60,169 nt of DNA from an uncultured Anaerolineae bacterium (GTDB lineage: Bacteria; Chloroflexota; Anaerolineae; CG2-30-64-16), in contig CAKZKT010000030.1 in NCBI GenBank assembly GCA_937124585.1, positions 1-60,169 of the forward strand, read 5' to 3'. Made by a program: the position numbers and the translations under genes. Positions 1-8,409 of this stretch are shown piece after piece (position 1 is the stretch's first letter; the number at the start of each line of letters is the position of its first letter). The notes under the pieces were generated by a model that was not told where the DNA came from, did no database searches, and saw only the letters and a list, made by a program, of their open reading frames with translations.

Positions 1-35
1 GCTCCTCAAAACACCGCTTCGGCCGATGCAACAGC

Positions 36-701
36 TCACTCAATAGCGCCGGCTGCCATACGCAGCCCCTGCACATCGCGCAGCTCGATCTTGCGATAGC
101 CCAACTCGACCAATCCCTCATCCTTGAAACTGCGCAGGATCGCGCTGATCGTCTCGCGATAGGTTCCCAGCATGTCGGCAAGAGACTGATGGCTGGTCCC
201 GCGAATGAGACGGCCGCCATTTGCCAGCTCAAGCAGCAGGCTCGCCAGGCGCTCTGGCAGCCGTTTGTAGGCTACCTCCTCCATGCGGCTCTCCACCTGC
301 GCCAGGCGCTGGCCGACCGTCTGCAACAAGCCCCAGCTGAGCACCGGATAACGGAAGGCCAACGCCTCGGCCTGGGGCGCCGGCACCATCCAGACAACAC
401 AATCGGTCAGTGCGACCGCCTTGACACTCCAGTCCACCGCACCCAGGAGCGCGCCCTCGCCGAAGACGGCACCCGGCCCCAATGTGGCAATCGCAAGCCG
501 TCGGCCATTCGGCCCCTCGCGGATCAACTGGACGCGGCCCTTCATTAGGGTGAACAGGTTGCGACTCAAGACATCGGCCTCCGCCACAGTCTGACCCGCC
601 CGAAACGAATGCGCCACGATTGCCCGGCGGAACTCCGCGTCATCTTCGCGCAGCTCGATCAACACCTCAGGTACCGACTTGTGTTTGCCCCAAAATGCCA
701 T
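36..701 (-). CDS. Crp/Fnr-family transcriptional regulator
   Basis: 221 residues, the normal length for the family. Residues about 30-120 form the cyclic-nucleotide-binding-type beta-roll (GxVFGEGALLG segment near 75-85), followed by a dimerisation helix and a C-terminal Crp-type winged helix-turn-helix around residues 168-210 (SLADMLGTYRETISAILRSF is the recognition-helix region). The N-terminus lacks an Fnr-like cysteine cluster, so oxygen sensing by an Fe-S cluster is not supported; the effector is unknown. The ATG is preceded by GAGGAGGG five bases upstream. Two sigma70-type promoters read into it (769-797 and 942-970). It lies downstream of the CooC/CarH-type pair but is separated from it by a terminator. 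Confidence 0.9.
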   Translation of the reverse strand: MAFWGKHKSVPEVLIELREDDAEFRRAIVAHSFRAGQTVAEADVLSRNLFTLMKGRVQLIREGPNGRRLAIATLGPGAVFGEGALLGAVDWSVKAVALTDCVVWMVPAPQAEALAFRYPVLSWGLLQTVGQRLAQVESRMEEVAYKRLPERLASLLLELANGGRLIRGTSHQSLADMLGTYRETISAILRSFKDEGLVELGYRKIELRDVQGLRMAAGAIE

Positions 702-768
702 GTGACCCTCCTCTATCCTTTGCTCACTGCGGCTTGCCTATCTCGGGTTTCTTTTGATTTCACTCAAC

Positions 769-797
769 ATTATATATGAAATTCCGGACCAAGTCAA
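769..797 (-). promoter_or_regulatory. Proximal sigma70 promoter of the Crp/Fnr gene
   Basis: On the minus strand TTGACT (792-797) is separated by exactly 17 bp from TATAAT (769-774), about 70 bases before the ATG. The -35 is embedded in ACAAACTATTGAC (793-805), which recurs at the distal promoter. Confidence 0.75.
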
Positions 798-941
798 TAG
801 TTTGTCGAAAGCTCTAAGGAAATCTTAACCAAATCTTCCTTCCCGGCGAGAGCCGACCGGCTTTTCATGCCGCCGGCTCGACCGTATATCGGGCGCCCCA
901 CAGATGCCCAATACACGGCAAGAAAAACATTTACAAAACGG

Positions 942-970
942 AGTATAGCACAATGCGAACGATTTGTCAA
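942..970 (-). promoter_or_regulatory. Distal sigma70 promoter facing the Crp/Fnr gene
   Basis: TTGACA (965-970), 17 bp, TATACT (942-947) with an extended TGC before the -10, on the minus strand. It sits just past the terminator at 991-1023 and would give a leader of about 230 nt before the Crp/Fnr ATG. That leader contains an imperfect GC hairpin near 849-878. The rest of the 702-1125 gap shows no convincing standard gene. Confidence 0.75.
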
Positions 971-990
971 TAGTTTGTTTATGCTTTGCC

Positions 991-1023
991 AAAAAACGGG
1001 CCGACCTGGAGCTGGTCGGCCCG
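991..1023 (-). terminator. Rho-independent terminator of the CooC/CarH-type operon
   Basis: Perfect 10-bp stem (CGGGCCGACC at 997-1006 against 1014-1023) with a 7-nt loop, followed on the minus strand by six T (991-996). Confidence 0.9.
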
Positions 1024-1045
1024 CTGTGATGCGAGATCATGAAAG

Positions 1046-1129
1046 TCAGAATAATCCAACCATGGCCTTCGCCGAGCAGATGCTCATGTCGGGCACGACG
1101 TCGAGGCCCTTGCCGGTGAAACAGCTCAA
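1046..1129 (-). CDS. Possible 27-residue small protein coupled to the MerR/B12 regulator
   Basis: A TTG whose last two bases form the beginning of the preceding stop codon (TTGA overlap) opens a short frame rich in G/C at third positions, ending 23 bases before the terminator. The product would begin MSCFTGKGLDVVPDM and contain two cysteines (C3, C18). There is no separate strong ribosome binding site. It could instead be a remnant of a deleted gene. No family was recognised. Confidence 0.25.
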   Translation of the reverse strand: MSCFTGKGLDVVPDMSICSAKAMVGLF

Positions 1130-2079
1130 GTCTTGGTGAGGGCGGCGATCAATTCTCGAGGTGAGGTGCCCAGATAGGCTTGAGAAAAACGCGCCCGCAC
1201 ATCCTCGCGCGTATTCAAGAGGCGACCGCCCAAGACCAGGCGCGGCTTTGGCTCGGGCAGGTGTTCAATCGCCTCGGCCACAGCCGTCAAGCCGTCGAGG
1301 CTTTCGGGCGTGGTCGCAGAGAGGCAGACCAGCTTCGGATGCAGGCGCTGGATCTCTTCGGCCAGATGCGCCGCAGGCACGTTCTGGCCAAGATGAATGA
1401 CCCGCCAGCCATGCCGACGCAAGGCCAGCGCCACCAGCAAGATGCCGACGTCGTGCCATTCGCCGGGCGCCGAACCGGTGATCGCCAACGGCCCGTTCGC
1501 CGGCTGCGGATAGGCATGAAACAAAGCGGCCAGCCGATGGCGCAGAAATGTGGTCGCGAAGTGTTCCTGGACGACCGTGACTTCGCCCCGATGCCAGCGC
1601 TCGCCGATCTCCACCAGCACCGGCGCGACGATCTCCTCGGCGACATGCTCAACCGGATAGAGCGCGAAAGCCTCCGTCAAAACGGCTTCCGCTTCGGCCT
1701 CCCGGAAGGTCAACACAGCACCGAGAAGCTGGCGGTTGAGAGTCTGGGCATGCCGCGGGCCGCGCGCTGGCTCGGCACGAGCAGCCGGTTGAGACTCGGG
1801 CGTGGGCCCAAAGCCCGCCTGCTGCTGAAGCTCCAACAACGCGACCGCGCTGCTGATCGAGACGCCCGCGTCCACCTGGGCCTTCAGCCAGCGCAGGACG
1901 GCGATATCGCGCTCCGAATAGAGGCGATAACCGCCGCCACTCCGCCCCGGCGACAGGATGCCATAGCGGCGCTCCCACGCACGCAGCGTCGCCGACGTGA
2001 TGCCGGTCTGCTGCACGACGGTTTTTATGGTATAGATCGGTTTGTCGTCGTACATAGTGGGATGACTCAGTTCAGCCAT
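1126..2079 (-). CDS. MerR-family regulator with CarH-type B12-binding domain
   Basis: 317 residues from the ATG at 2079, which has CAGGGG six bases upstream; a GTG at 2094 overlapping the cooC stop is the alternative. Residues about 15-85 are a MerR winged helix (ATLRAWERRYGILSPGRS). Residues about 110-190 contain W162-x9-E172-H173, the Wx9EH signature of CarH/CarA cobalamin photoreceptors, and E207-W-H209-D-V-G matches the ExHxxG lower-ligand motif of B12-binding domains. Family knowledge: CarH binds adenosylcobalamin in the dark as a DNA-bound tetramer and releases DNA in light. Light sensing here is inferred from motifs only. It follows the CooC-like gene in one transcript. Confidence 0.88.
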   Translation of the reverse strand: MAELSHPTMYDDKPIYTIKTVVQQTGITSATLRAWERRYGILSPGRSGGGYRLYSERDIAVLRWLKAQVDAGVSISSAVALLELQQQAGFGPTPESQPAARAEPARGPRHAQTLNRQLLGAVLTFREAEAEAVLTEAFALYPVEHVAEEIVAPVLVEIGERWHRGEVTVVQEHFATTFLRHRLAALFHAYPQPANGPLAITGSAPGEWHDVGILLVALALRRHGWRVIHLGQNVPAAHLAEEIQRLHPKLVCLSATTPESLDGLTAVAEAIEHLPEPKPRLVLGGRLLNTREDVRARFSQAYLGTSPRELIAALTKT

Positions 2080-2090
2080 TATTACCCCTG

Positions 2091-2864
2091 TCACATTGCC
2101 GCCAGGCGGTCGGCGATCCGTTCGGCCGCGGCCACCAGCTCAGGCGCCTGATCGAACACGGCGCTGCCGCCCTGATCGGCGGCCACTGCTGTGAGCGAGA
2201 AAGGAAGGCTGCCGAGGAGAGGCAGGTCGGCCACATGCTGGCGCACGAAGGTTTCGTCTTCCGGTCCACGCACCTTGTTCGCCACCAGATAGAACCGCTT
2301 GATGCCGATCTCAGATGCCAGATGGCGGATCTGCTCGGCCGTGCCCAGGCTGCGCAGGCCGGGCTCGACAACGATGATGAAGGCATCCACCGCGCTCGCC
2401 GTCCCGCGGCCCAAATGCTCCACGCCGGCCTCCATGTCCAGGATCAGGGTCTGATTGCGGCGCAACAGCAAGTGGGTGACCAGCGCCTTGAGCAACGCGT
2501 TTTCCGGGCACAGACAGCCGGCGCCACCGGCACGCACCGTGCCCAGGCGCAACAGCCGCACGCCACGATGCCGCAGGCTGAAGGTGTCCGGAATATCATC
2601 CACCTTCGGATTGAGACGGAACACACCGCCGATGGTCCCCTTCTGCGCGCCCGTCCGCTCGTAGATCAGGTCCTCCATCTCGGCGATCGGTTTCAGCGCG
2701 GCGTCGAGGTGTGCTGGCAGGCCAAAAGCCAGCCCCAGATTCCCTGCCGGATCGGCATCAATGGCAATGACATCTTGCCCGCGCCGGGCATAGACATAGG
2801 ACAACAATGCGGTCAACGTCGTCTTGCCGACGCCGCCCTTTCCGGTAATTGCGATTTTCGGCAT
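2091..2864 (-). CDS. cooC: CooC-type nickel-insertion ATPase
   Basis: 257 residues. Deviant Walker A GKGGVGKTT at residues 8-16 (MinD/SIMIBI class), IDADP at about 35-39, and C117-x-C119 in GGAGCLCPEN, which corresponds to the CXC metal-binding motif of CO dehydrogenase maturation factor CooC. Known family role: ATP-dependent nickel delivery to the CODH/ACS C-cluster. No CODH gene is in the window, so the client is elsewhere or different. It overlaps or abuts the downstream B12-binding MerR regulator, suggesting co-regulation. A -10-like TATAAT lies about 75 bases upstream (near 2938-2943), without a good -35. Confidence 0.82.
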   Translation of the reverse strand: MPKIAITGKGGVGKTTLTALLSYVYARRGQDVIAIDADPAGNLGLAFGLPAHLDAALKPIAEMEDLIYERTGAQKGTIGGVFRLNPKVDDIPDTFSLRHRGVRLLRLGTVRAGGAGCLCPENALLKALVTHLLLRRNQTLILDMEAGVEHLGRGTASAVDAFIIVVEPGLRSLGTAEQIRHLASEIGIKRFYLVANKVRGPEDETFVRQHVADLPLLGSLPFSLTAVAADQGGSAVFDQAPELVAAAERIADRLAAM

Positions 2865-3112
2865 GGCTCACCTCGAGACAGTGACATGGGTTCAAGAATA
2901 CGAAGTAAAGCGGCCTGAGCCGCATACCTCAAAATACATTATACAAGGTTACCACAAAGTACGCACTGAGACAGGATGGCGGGTTACATTCTGAGCCAGC
3001 AAAATGAATCCCTCTGGGGCCGGCGGCTGCCCCAGTTTGACGGTTTGCTTCAAGGACGGTATGATCGGACAGAATGCGCAATCGCACCACCCGCAGCAGA
3101 GAGAAATCCGCC

Positions 3113-5914
3113 ATGAAACGGGATACCGCGTCTGCTCCTGCCTGGTCTACCCTTGGCCTGCCCGATGTGCTGGCCCGATTGCGCGTGGATGCATCTCAGG
3201 GGCTGACGCTGACCGATGTCGAGGCCCGGCGCGAGCGTTATGGGCTCAATACACTGCCCGGCCCGGATTACTCGTCTCGCTTTGTACAAAAGCAATTGAC
3301 CCATCCCCTGGCCCTGCTCTTGCTGGTTGCGGCGGCCGGCGCAGCGATCACGGGTGAACTCGCTGCAGTCGTGGCGCTGGGCGGCGTCCTGATCGCCAAT
3401 GCCCTGCTCCTGCTCGCCCAGATGCACCGCGCGACCCCTACCGTTGCGGCCGCGCGGCGCCTCGCCGCGACCCGTATACGCGTCCGCCGCGAAGGCCAGG
3501 AAATGTCCATCCCGGCAGCCCAGCTCGTACCCGGTGATATCGTGTTCCTGGAGACCGGCGAAACGGTGCCGGCCGATGGCCGGCTCATCGAGGTGGCCAA
3601 CCTGCACATCCGGGAAGATATCCTCACCGGCGAGCCGGAGCCGGCAGCGAAGATCACGGCCCCGGTTCCCGGCCCCGACGCGGCGCTCGATTACCGGCGC
3701 AACATGGCCTTCATGGGCACCACGGTCACGCACGGCCGGGGCCAAATGGTGGTGGTCGGGACCGGCATCAGCACGCAGTTGGGCCGCGTGGCACAGCTGA
3801 CGCAGGAGACGGCGCCACCGACATCGCCACTGAGTCGCCAACTTCACCGTGTAAGCCGGGAAATGGCCCTGGTCGCCTGCCTGCTGATCGGAGTGGCAGC
3901 CGGTCTGGGCATCCTGCTGACGAGACCGCTGCACGCCACCACGACCCAGATGGCTCGGCTGGCTCTTGCGCTCGCACCGGCGAGCCTGCCCCTGGTCGCT
4001 ACGGCGGCGTTGATCTTCGGCATTCGCCATATGAGAGCGCAACGCGCCCACATCCGTCGGCTGGACGCGGCCGCCACGCTCGCCGCGGTGACTGTGCTGG
4101 CCGCAGATCAGACCGGCGTGTTGACAGAAAACCATGTCGAGATCGTCGCCGTGGATCTGACGGGCCACCGGCTGGAGCTGCTCGCGAGCTATCATCGCGA
4201 CGAGCCGGTGATCCTGCCGGATGAACCGACCATGGCCGCCGACGATCTGTCGGCGACGTTGCGCTTGCTCCTCGCCGGCTGTGCGCTGTGTACCGATGCC
4301 GCCCTGCGCGCCGATCCGAGTCGGCCCGGTCACTTCCACGCGGCCGGCGATCCCAAAGAAGGTGCCCAGGTCGTAGCCGCAGCTCGCGCCGGCCTGTGGC
4401 AAAGCGACCTGAGCACCCTCTGTGGTCGCGTCGAAAAGCTGATGCCTCACGGCGAACGCCAGCGGATGATGACCGTGCATCAGGCAGACAGAAATCGTTG
4501 CATCGGGACGCCGTTTGCCGCCCTTTTTGCCCATCGCCCTACCCTCTTGCCGATGCTCTGGCTCGTGCTCTGCAAAGGCCCGGTCGAACAGGTGGCTGCG
4601 CTCTGCGATCACGTCTGGATTGCCAACCGGCCGGAACCGCTGGACGAAACCTGGCGCGCACGGCTGACTGCGCTGCACGAGGAGCTGAGCGCTCCCGACC
4701 GCATCGTGCTGGCCCTGGCGTTTCAGATCATCGAGCCAGAACTGACCGACAACTTCGAGGTGTCTCCCCATCTCCCTGCGGATACAGACCTGGAGCGCCA
4801 TTTTACACTGGTGGGGCTGATCGGCCTGGCCGATCCACCGCGCGCCGGCGCGGCGACGGCGCTGGCTGCCTGTCGGGCGGTAGACGTGCGGCCGGTGATG
4901 CTGTCTCGCGATCGGCCGGCGGCTGCGTCTCAGGCCGCCCGCGCGCTCGGTATCGGCGATGGCCGCATGGTGCGCGGAGCCGAGCTTGACCAGATGATGC
5001 CGGAAGCGCTGCAGGCCGCCGTCGCGGGAAGCGAGGTGTTCGCCGAAATCGCTCCCCGGCACAAACACACCATCGTCCAGGCCCTGCATCGCCGCGGTCA
5101 GATCGTGGCGATGACGGGCGCGGCCATAGATGATGTCCCGGCACTCATAGCGGCCGATGTCGGCATGGCGATGGGCGCGCAAGGCGCTGCTGTGACGCGA
5201 GATGCGGCCGCCGTGACGCTGCTCGACGACGACGTCACAACGCTTCCGGCGCTGGTCATCGAAGGCCGGCGTATCTGTGCCAACGTGGAGCGCTTCTTCC
5301 GGCTGGCGCTGGCCGGTAGCATCGGCAAAGCGTTCATCGCGCTGGCTGCGCCGTTGCTGGGGCTGCCCTTGCCGTTCACGCCGCTCCAGTTGCTCTACCT
5401 GAGCCTGGTCACAGACGGGGCGCTTGGCGCCGGCATCGCAGCAGGACGCATCCGCTCCGCCGCGGAAGAAGATGCGCCGTGCCGGTTCAGCTTCAGCCTG
5501 TTCGGCCGAGATGCGGGCCTGGGCCTGCTGGCGCGCGGCGCCCTGATCGGTGCCATCGGCCTGGCGCTCGGCATCATGGCCGGGATGCAGGCGATTCACG
5601 AGAGGCATTGGAATACCCTCCTTCTGACAGCCATCGTCGCGGGACAGGCGTTCCATGCCCTGGCGCTTCGACCCGAGGACAGCGCTTCGCCGATCATCGA
5701 ACCATCTCGCAACCGGTCGCTGCTGATCGCCATTTGCATCGCGCTCGGCGTCCATCTGGCCGTGCTCTATCTCCCCGGCCTGAACCGCCTGTTGACGGTA
5801 ACGCCGCTCGCGGCCGATGAACTGCTCATCGCCCTCGGCCTTGGCTCGGCGATGCTATGGGCCAGTGAGTTGCGTCGGTTGTTTGGCCGTTGGCTGTTGA
5901 GGCGGCCGATTTAG
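3113..5914 (+). CDS. P-type ATPase-like protein with eroded catalytic motifs
   Basis: 933 residues, length and layout of a P2-type cation ATPase: N-terminal cation-ATPase domain, actuator domain, phosphorylation and nucleotide domains, and C-terminal membrane helices. The start ATG was chosen because family similarity begins shortly after it. The phosphorylation site reads D332-QTGVLT instead of DKTGTLT, the actuator loop T172-GEP instead of TGES, the M4 segment PASLP instead of PEGLP, and the hinge motif near 667-676 MTGAAIDDVP instead of TGDGVNDAP; KGAPE reads KGPVE. The acceptor aspartate is kept, but the usual lysine and GDG residues are lost. It may be inactive, regulatory or mechanistically altered. 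The substrate cannot be assigned. Confidence 0.85.
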   Translation: MKRDTASAPAWSTLGLPDVLARLRVDASQGLTLTDVEARRERYGLNTLPGPDYSSRFVQKQLTHPLALLLLVAAAGAAITGELAAVVALGGVLIANALLLLAQMHRATPTVAAARRLAATRIRVRREGQEMSIPAAQLVPGDIVFLETGETVPADGRLIEVANLHIREDILTGEPEPAAKITAPVPGPDAALDYRRNMAFMGTTVTHGRGQMVVVGTGISTQLGRVAQLTQETAPPTSPLSRQLHRVSREMALVACLLIGVAAGLGILLTRPLHATTTQMARLALALAPASLPLVATAALIFGIRHMRAQRAHIRRLDAAATLAAVTVLAADQTGVLTENHVEIVAVDLTGHRLELLASYHRDEPVILPDEPTMAADDLSATLRLLLAGCALCTDAALRADPSRPGHFHAAGDPKEGAQVVAAARAGLWQSDLSTLCGRVEKLMPHGERQRMMTVHQADRNRCIGTPFAALFAHRPTLLPMLWLVLCKGPVEQVAALCDHVWIANRPEPLDETWRARLTALHEELSAPDRIVLALAFQIIEPELTDNFEVSPHLPADTDLERHFTLVGLIGLADPPRAGAATALAACRAVDVRPVMLSRDRPAAASQAARALGIGDGRMVRGAELDQMMPEALQAAVAGSEVFAEIAPRHKHTIVQALHRRGQIVAMTGAAIDDVPALIAADVGMAMGAQGAAVTRDAAAVTLLDDDVTTLPALVIEGRRICANVERFFRLALAGSIGKAFIALAAPLLGLPLPFTPLQLLYLSLVTDGALGAGIAAGRIRSAAEEDAPCRFSFSLFGRDAGLGLLARGALIGAIGLALGIMAGMQAIHERHWNTLLLTAIVAGQAFHALALRPEDSASPIIEPSRNRSLLIAICIALGVHLAVLYLPGLNRLLTVTPLAADELLIALGLGSAMLWASELRRLFGRWLLRRPI

Positions 5915-5922
5915 CGTCGTTT

Positions 5923-5951
5923 TTGGCGGCCGTTCGTCCTTGTGCTAGAAT
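5923..5951 (+). promoter_or_regulatory. Promoter of the O-antigen ligase-like gene
   Basis: TTGGCG (5923-5928), 17 bp, TAGAAT (5946-5951) preceded by TGC. Transcription from here argues for the TTG start at 5981 over an upstream GTG at 5942 that lies within the promoter. Confidence 0.65.
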
Positions 5952-5980
5952 CGGTTTATTCATCATGCAGGGTTGAGCGA

Positions 5981-7336
5981 TTGATCACGTTCTTGAAAGT
6001 CGGCTGGCGAGGTTTTGGCGCGGTTTTGCCCTGGCTGGAAATACTGGCCGCAGGCGTCGCCGCGCCGCTGTTGCTTTTTCCCACCGTGCGGCCCACGTGG
6101 ACGGCCGCCGTGCTGGTCGGCCTGGTGGCAGTCTATCTGCTGCGGCTGGTCGTGCGTCGCGAACCGTGGCCTGTGACGCCGTTCAACGGGGCACTTTTCC
6201 TGTTCATGCTCATGCTTCCCGTGGCGGTCTGGGCCTCGGCGTTCCCCGATCTGAGCCTGCCCAAGCTCACCGGCCTGATCCTGGGGCTGGCCGCGTTTCG
6301 GGCGGTCGCCTTCTTCGTGCATGATCGCCGCCGTCTGTTCTGGGCGCTGGCGGCTTTCTTGATGGTGGGCCTGGGCATCTGGGCCGTCGGCTTCTTGGGC
6401 ACAGGCTGGCCGGCGAAGTTTCCCGTGCTGGCGCCCCTGGTGCGGCGCCTGCCGCGTGCGCTGCTGGCGCTCCCCGGCTCGCCCGATGCAGGGATCAATG
6501 CCAATCAGCTGGCCGGCGCGCTGGTGCTCTACATTCCGATCGCCGTCAGCCTCACCGTGGGGTGGCTGCGAGAACGGCGCTTCGTGGCAGCTCTCGTCGC
6601 GCTCATCATCGGCGGCCTGTTCGCTGCGACGCTGGTGCTCACCCAATCGCGCAGCGGCTGGATCGGCGGAGTAGCCGGCATGATCGGCCTGAGCGTGCTT
6701 GCGGCCTGGAGCATGGGCAGAAAGTTCGGCCGCGTGCTCGCCCTGGCTTTGCTGAGCGCAGCCATCATTGCCGTCGTGGTGCTGGTCGCCATCCGGCCCG
6801 ACATCCTGGGCAGCTTCCTCGGTACCGCGCGCGATCCCGAAGGCGAAATCTCGCTCGCCGGCCGCCCTGAAATCTGGTCGCGTGCGCTGTATGCCATACA
6901 AGATTTCTCTTTCACCGGCACCGGCCTGGGGACATTTCGGCGGGTAGTTCACCTGCTTTACCCGCTGTTCATGATCAGCCCCGACATTGACATCGCGCAC
7001 GCGCACAACATCTTCCTGCAGGTGGCCCTCGACGTAGGCCTGCCCGGCCTGATCGCCTACCTGGCCTGCCTGTGGCTCGCCTGCGAGATCGCCTGGCGCA
7101 GCGCCAGGCAGGGTTCGGCTGCGCTGCGCGGCCTGGCGCTGGGGCTGCTGGCCGGGCTGATCGCGCTGCACATCTACGGCCTGACCGACGCGATTGCGCT
7201 GGGCGCCAAGCCGGGCCTCGCCTTCTGGCTGGCCCTGGGCCTCATCGCCGGCCTTGCAGGCCTGCATGACCCGGGCACGAGCTCCCGTGCGCAATCGGTA
7301 TCGCCGCCTACTGTGGGCGAAACGCAGCCGTGCTAG
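5981..7336 (+). CDS. O-antigen ligase/polymerase-like membrane protein
   Basis: 451 residues, almost entirely hydrophobic helices (about ten to twelve). The large periplasmic loop and following helix carry the Wzy/WaaL-type signature region GLGTFRRVVHLLYP...HAHNIFLQVALDVG (roughly residues 320-360), where a histidine-rich HAHN motif is typical. Known relatives join or polymerise lipid-linked glycans at the outer face of the membrane. The TTG start at 5981 is downstream of the promoter and has AGGG eight bases before it. No other polysaccharide gene adjoins it; the nearest glycan-related genes are at 14-16 kb. Acceptor and donor are unknown. Confidence 0.75.
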   Translation: MITFLKVGWRGFGAVLPWLEILAAGVAAPLLLFPTVRPTWTAAVLVGLVAVYLLRLVVRREPWPVTPFNGALFLFMLMLPVAVWASAFPDLSLPKLTGLILGLAAFRAVAFFVHDRRRLFWALAAFLMVGLGIWAVGFLGTGWPAKFPVLAPLVRRLPRALLALPGSPDAGINANQLAGALVLYIPIAVSLTVGWLRERRFVAALVALIIGGLFAATLVLTQSRSGWIGGVAGMIGLSVLAAWSMGRKFGRVLALALLSAAIIAVVVLVAIRPDILGSFLGTARDPEGEISLAGRPEIWSRALYAIQDFSFTGTGLGTFRRVVHLLYPLFMISPDIDIAHAHNIFLQVALDVGLPGLIAYLACLWLACEIAWRSARQGSAALRGLALGLLAGLIALHIYGLTDAIALGAKPGLAFWLALGLIAGLAGLHDPGTSSRAQSVSPPTVGETQPC

Positions 7337-7374
7337 AAGTATGGCGAAGGTGATCTCACGATACAGAAACGACT

Positions 7375-8343
7375 ATGCAAACGAACGTCATCATTGACCC
7401 CGTTCCTCAGGAAACCGCTGCACCCTTCCCGGTGCGCGAGGGACGTCGCGCCCGGCTGGCGCAGGCCGAGCCGACCCCTGGCCGCCGACCCGAATGGCTG
7501 CGCGTCAAGCTGAGCCAGGGGCCGGAATACTGGCGGCTGAAATCGCTGATGCGCGCGCAGACATTGCACACGGTCTGCGAAGAAGCCTTCTGCCCGAACC
7601 TCGGCGAGTGCTGGAGCCGCGGCACGGCCACCTTCCTGCTGATGGGCGATATCTGCACCCGCTCGTGTCGTTTTTGCAACGTGAAGACCGGCAAGCCGTT
7701 GCCGCTGGACGAGGACGAGCCGCGCCGCGTGGCTGAATCGGTAGCTGCCATGAACTTGCGCCATGTGGTGCTCACCAGTGTGGACCGCGACGATCAGCCG
7801 GATGGCGGCGCTCACATTTTCGCCAACGCCATCCGCGAGATCCGGGCGCGGCAGCCGGGCTGCACGATCGAGGTGCTCATCCCCGACTTCAAAGCCGATC
7901 CGGCCGCGCTCAAACTGGTGATGGACGCGCGGCCCGAAATCCTCAACCACAACGTCGAAACAGTGCCCCGGCTTTCCCGCTGGGTGCGGCCACAGGCCCG
8001 CCACGAGCGCAGCCTGGCCGTCCTGCGCATGGCGAGAGACATGAATCCCGCCGGCCTGACCAAGTCGGGGATGATGGTCGGCCTGGGCGAAACCTGGGAG
8101 GAGATCCTCCAGGTGATGGACGACCTGCGCGCGGTAGATGTGGACATCCTGACGATCGGTCAGTATCTGCAGCCGAGCAAAAATCACCTGCCGATCCAGC
8201 GCTACTATCACCCCGACGAGTTCGTGACGCTGAAAGAAGAAGCGATGCGCCGTGGCTTTACATGGGTCGAATCCGCGCCGCTGGTGCGCTCGTCCTATCA
8301 CGCAGACGGCCAGGCGCGGCTGTTTGACAAGGCGACAGAGTGA
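7375..8343 (+). CDS. lipA: Lipoyl synthase
   Basis: 322 residues, a little longer than typical LipA because of an N-terminal extension. It inserts two sulfurs into octanoyl groups on lipoyl domains using S-adenosylmethionine. Both clusters are visible: the auxiliary cluster cysteines C68, C73 and C79 ([12 protein letters not shown]) and the radical SAM motif C94-x3-C98-x2-C101 (CTRSCRFC). The C-terminal part ends with the conserved VRSSYHA segment. The start has only a weak ribosome binding site. No lipB is adjacent. Confidence 0.96.
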   Translation: MQTNVIIDPVPQETAAPFPVREGRRARLAQAEPTPGRRPEWLRVKLSQGPEYWRLKSLMRAQTLHTVCEEAFCPNLGECWSRGTATFLLMGDICTRSCRFCNVKTGKPLPLDEDEPRRVAESVAAMNLRHVVLTSVDRDDQPDGGAHIFANAIREIRARQPGCTIEVLIPDFKADPAALKLVMDARPEILNHNVETVPRLSRWVRPQARHERSLAVLRMARDMNPAGLTKSGMMVGLGETWEEILQVMDDLRAVDVDILTIGQYLQPSKNHLPIQRYYHPDEFVTLKEEAMRRGFTWVESAPLVRSSYHADGQARLFDKATE

Positions 8344-8409
8344 CAGGGTGACAGGATGAAACAACCCGTTGCACGCCTGGCGCCTGGCGCCTGACGCTTC
8401 ACGTCCTGG

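Noticed and set aside
867-1139. 90-codon plus-strand frame in the 702-1125 gap
   Set aside because: It spans the terminator hairpin and the distal minus-strand promoter and has no codon bias or ribosome binding site.
3050-5755. 901-codon open frame antisense to the P-type ATPase gene
   Set aside because: Gln/Arg/Asp-rich low-complexity product with no domain; it is a shadow of a high-GC gene on the other strand.
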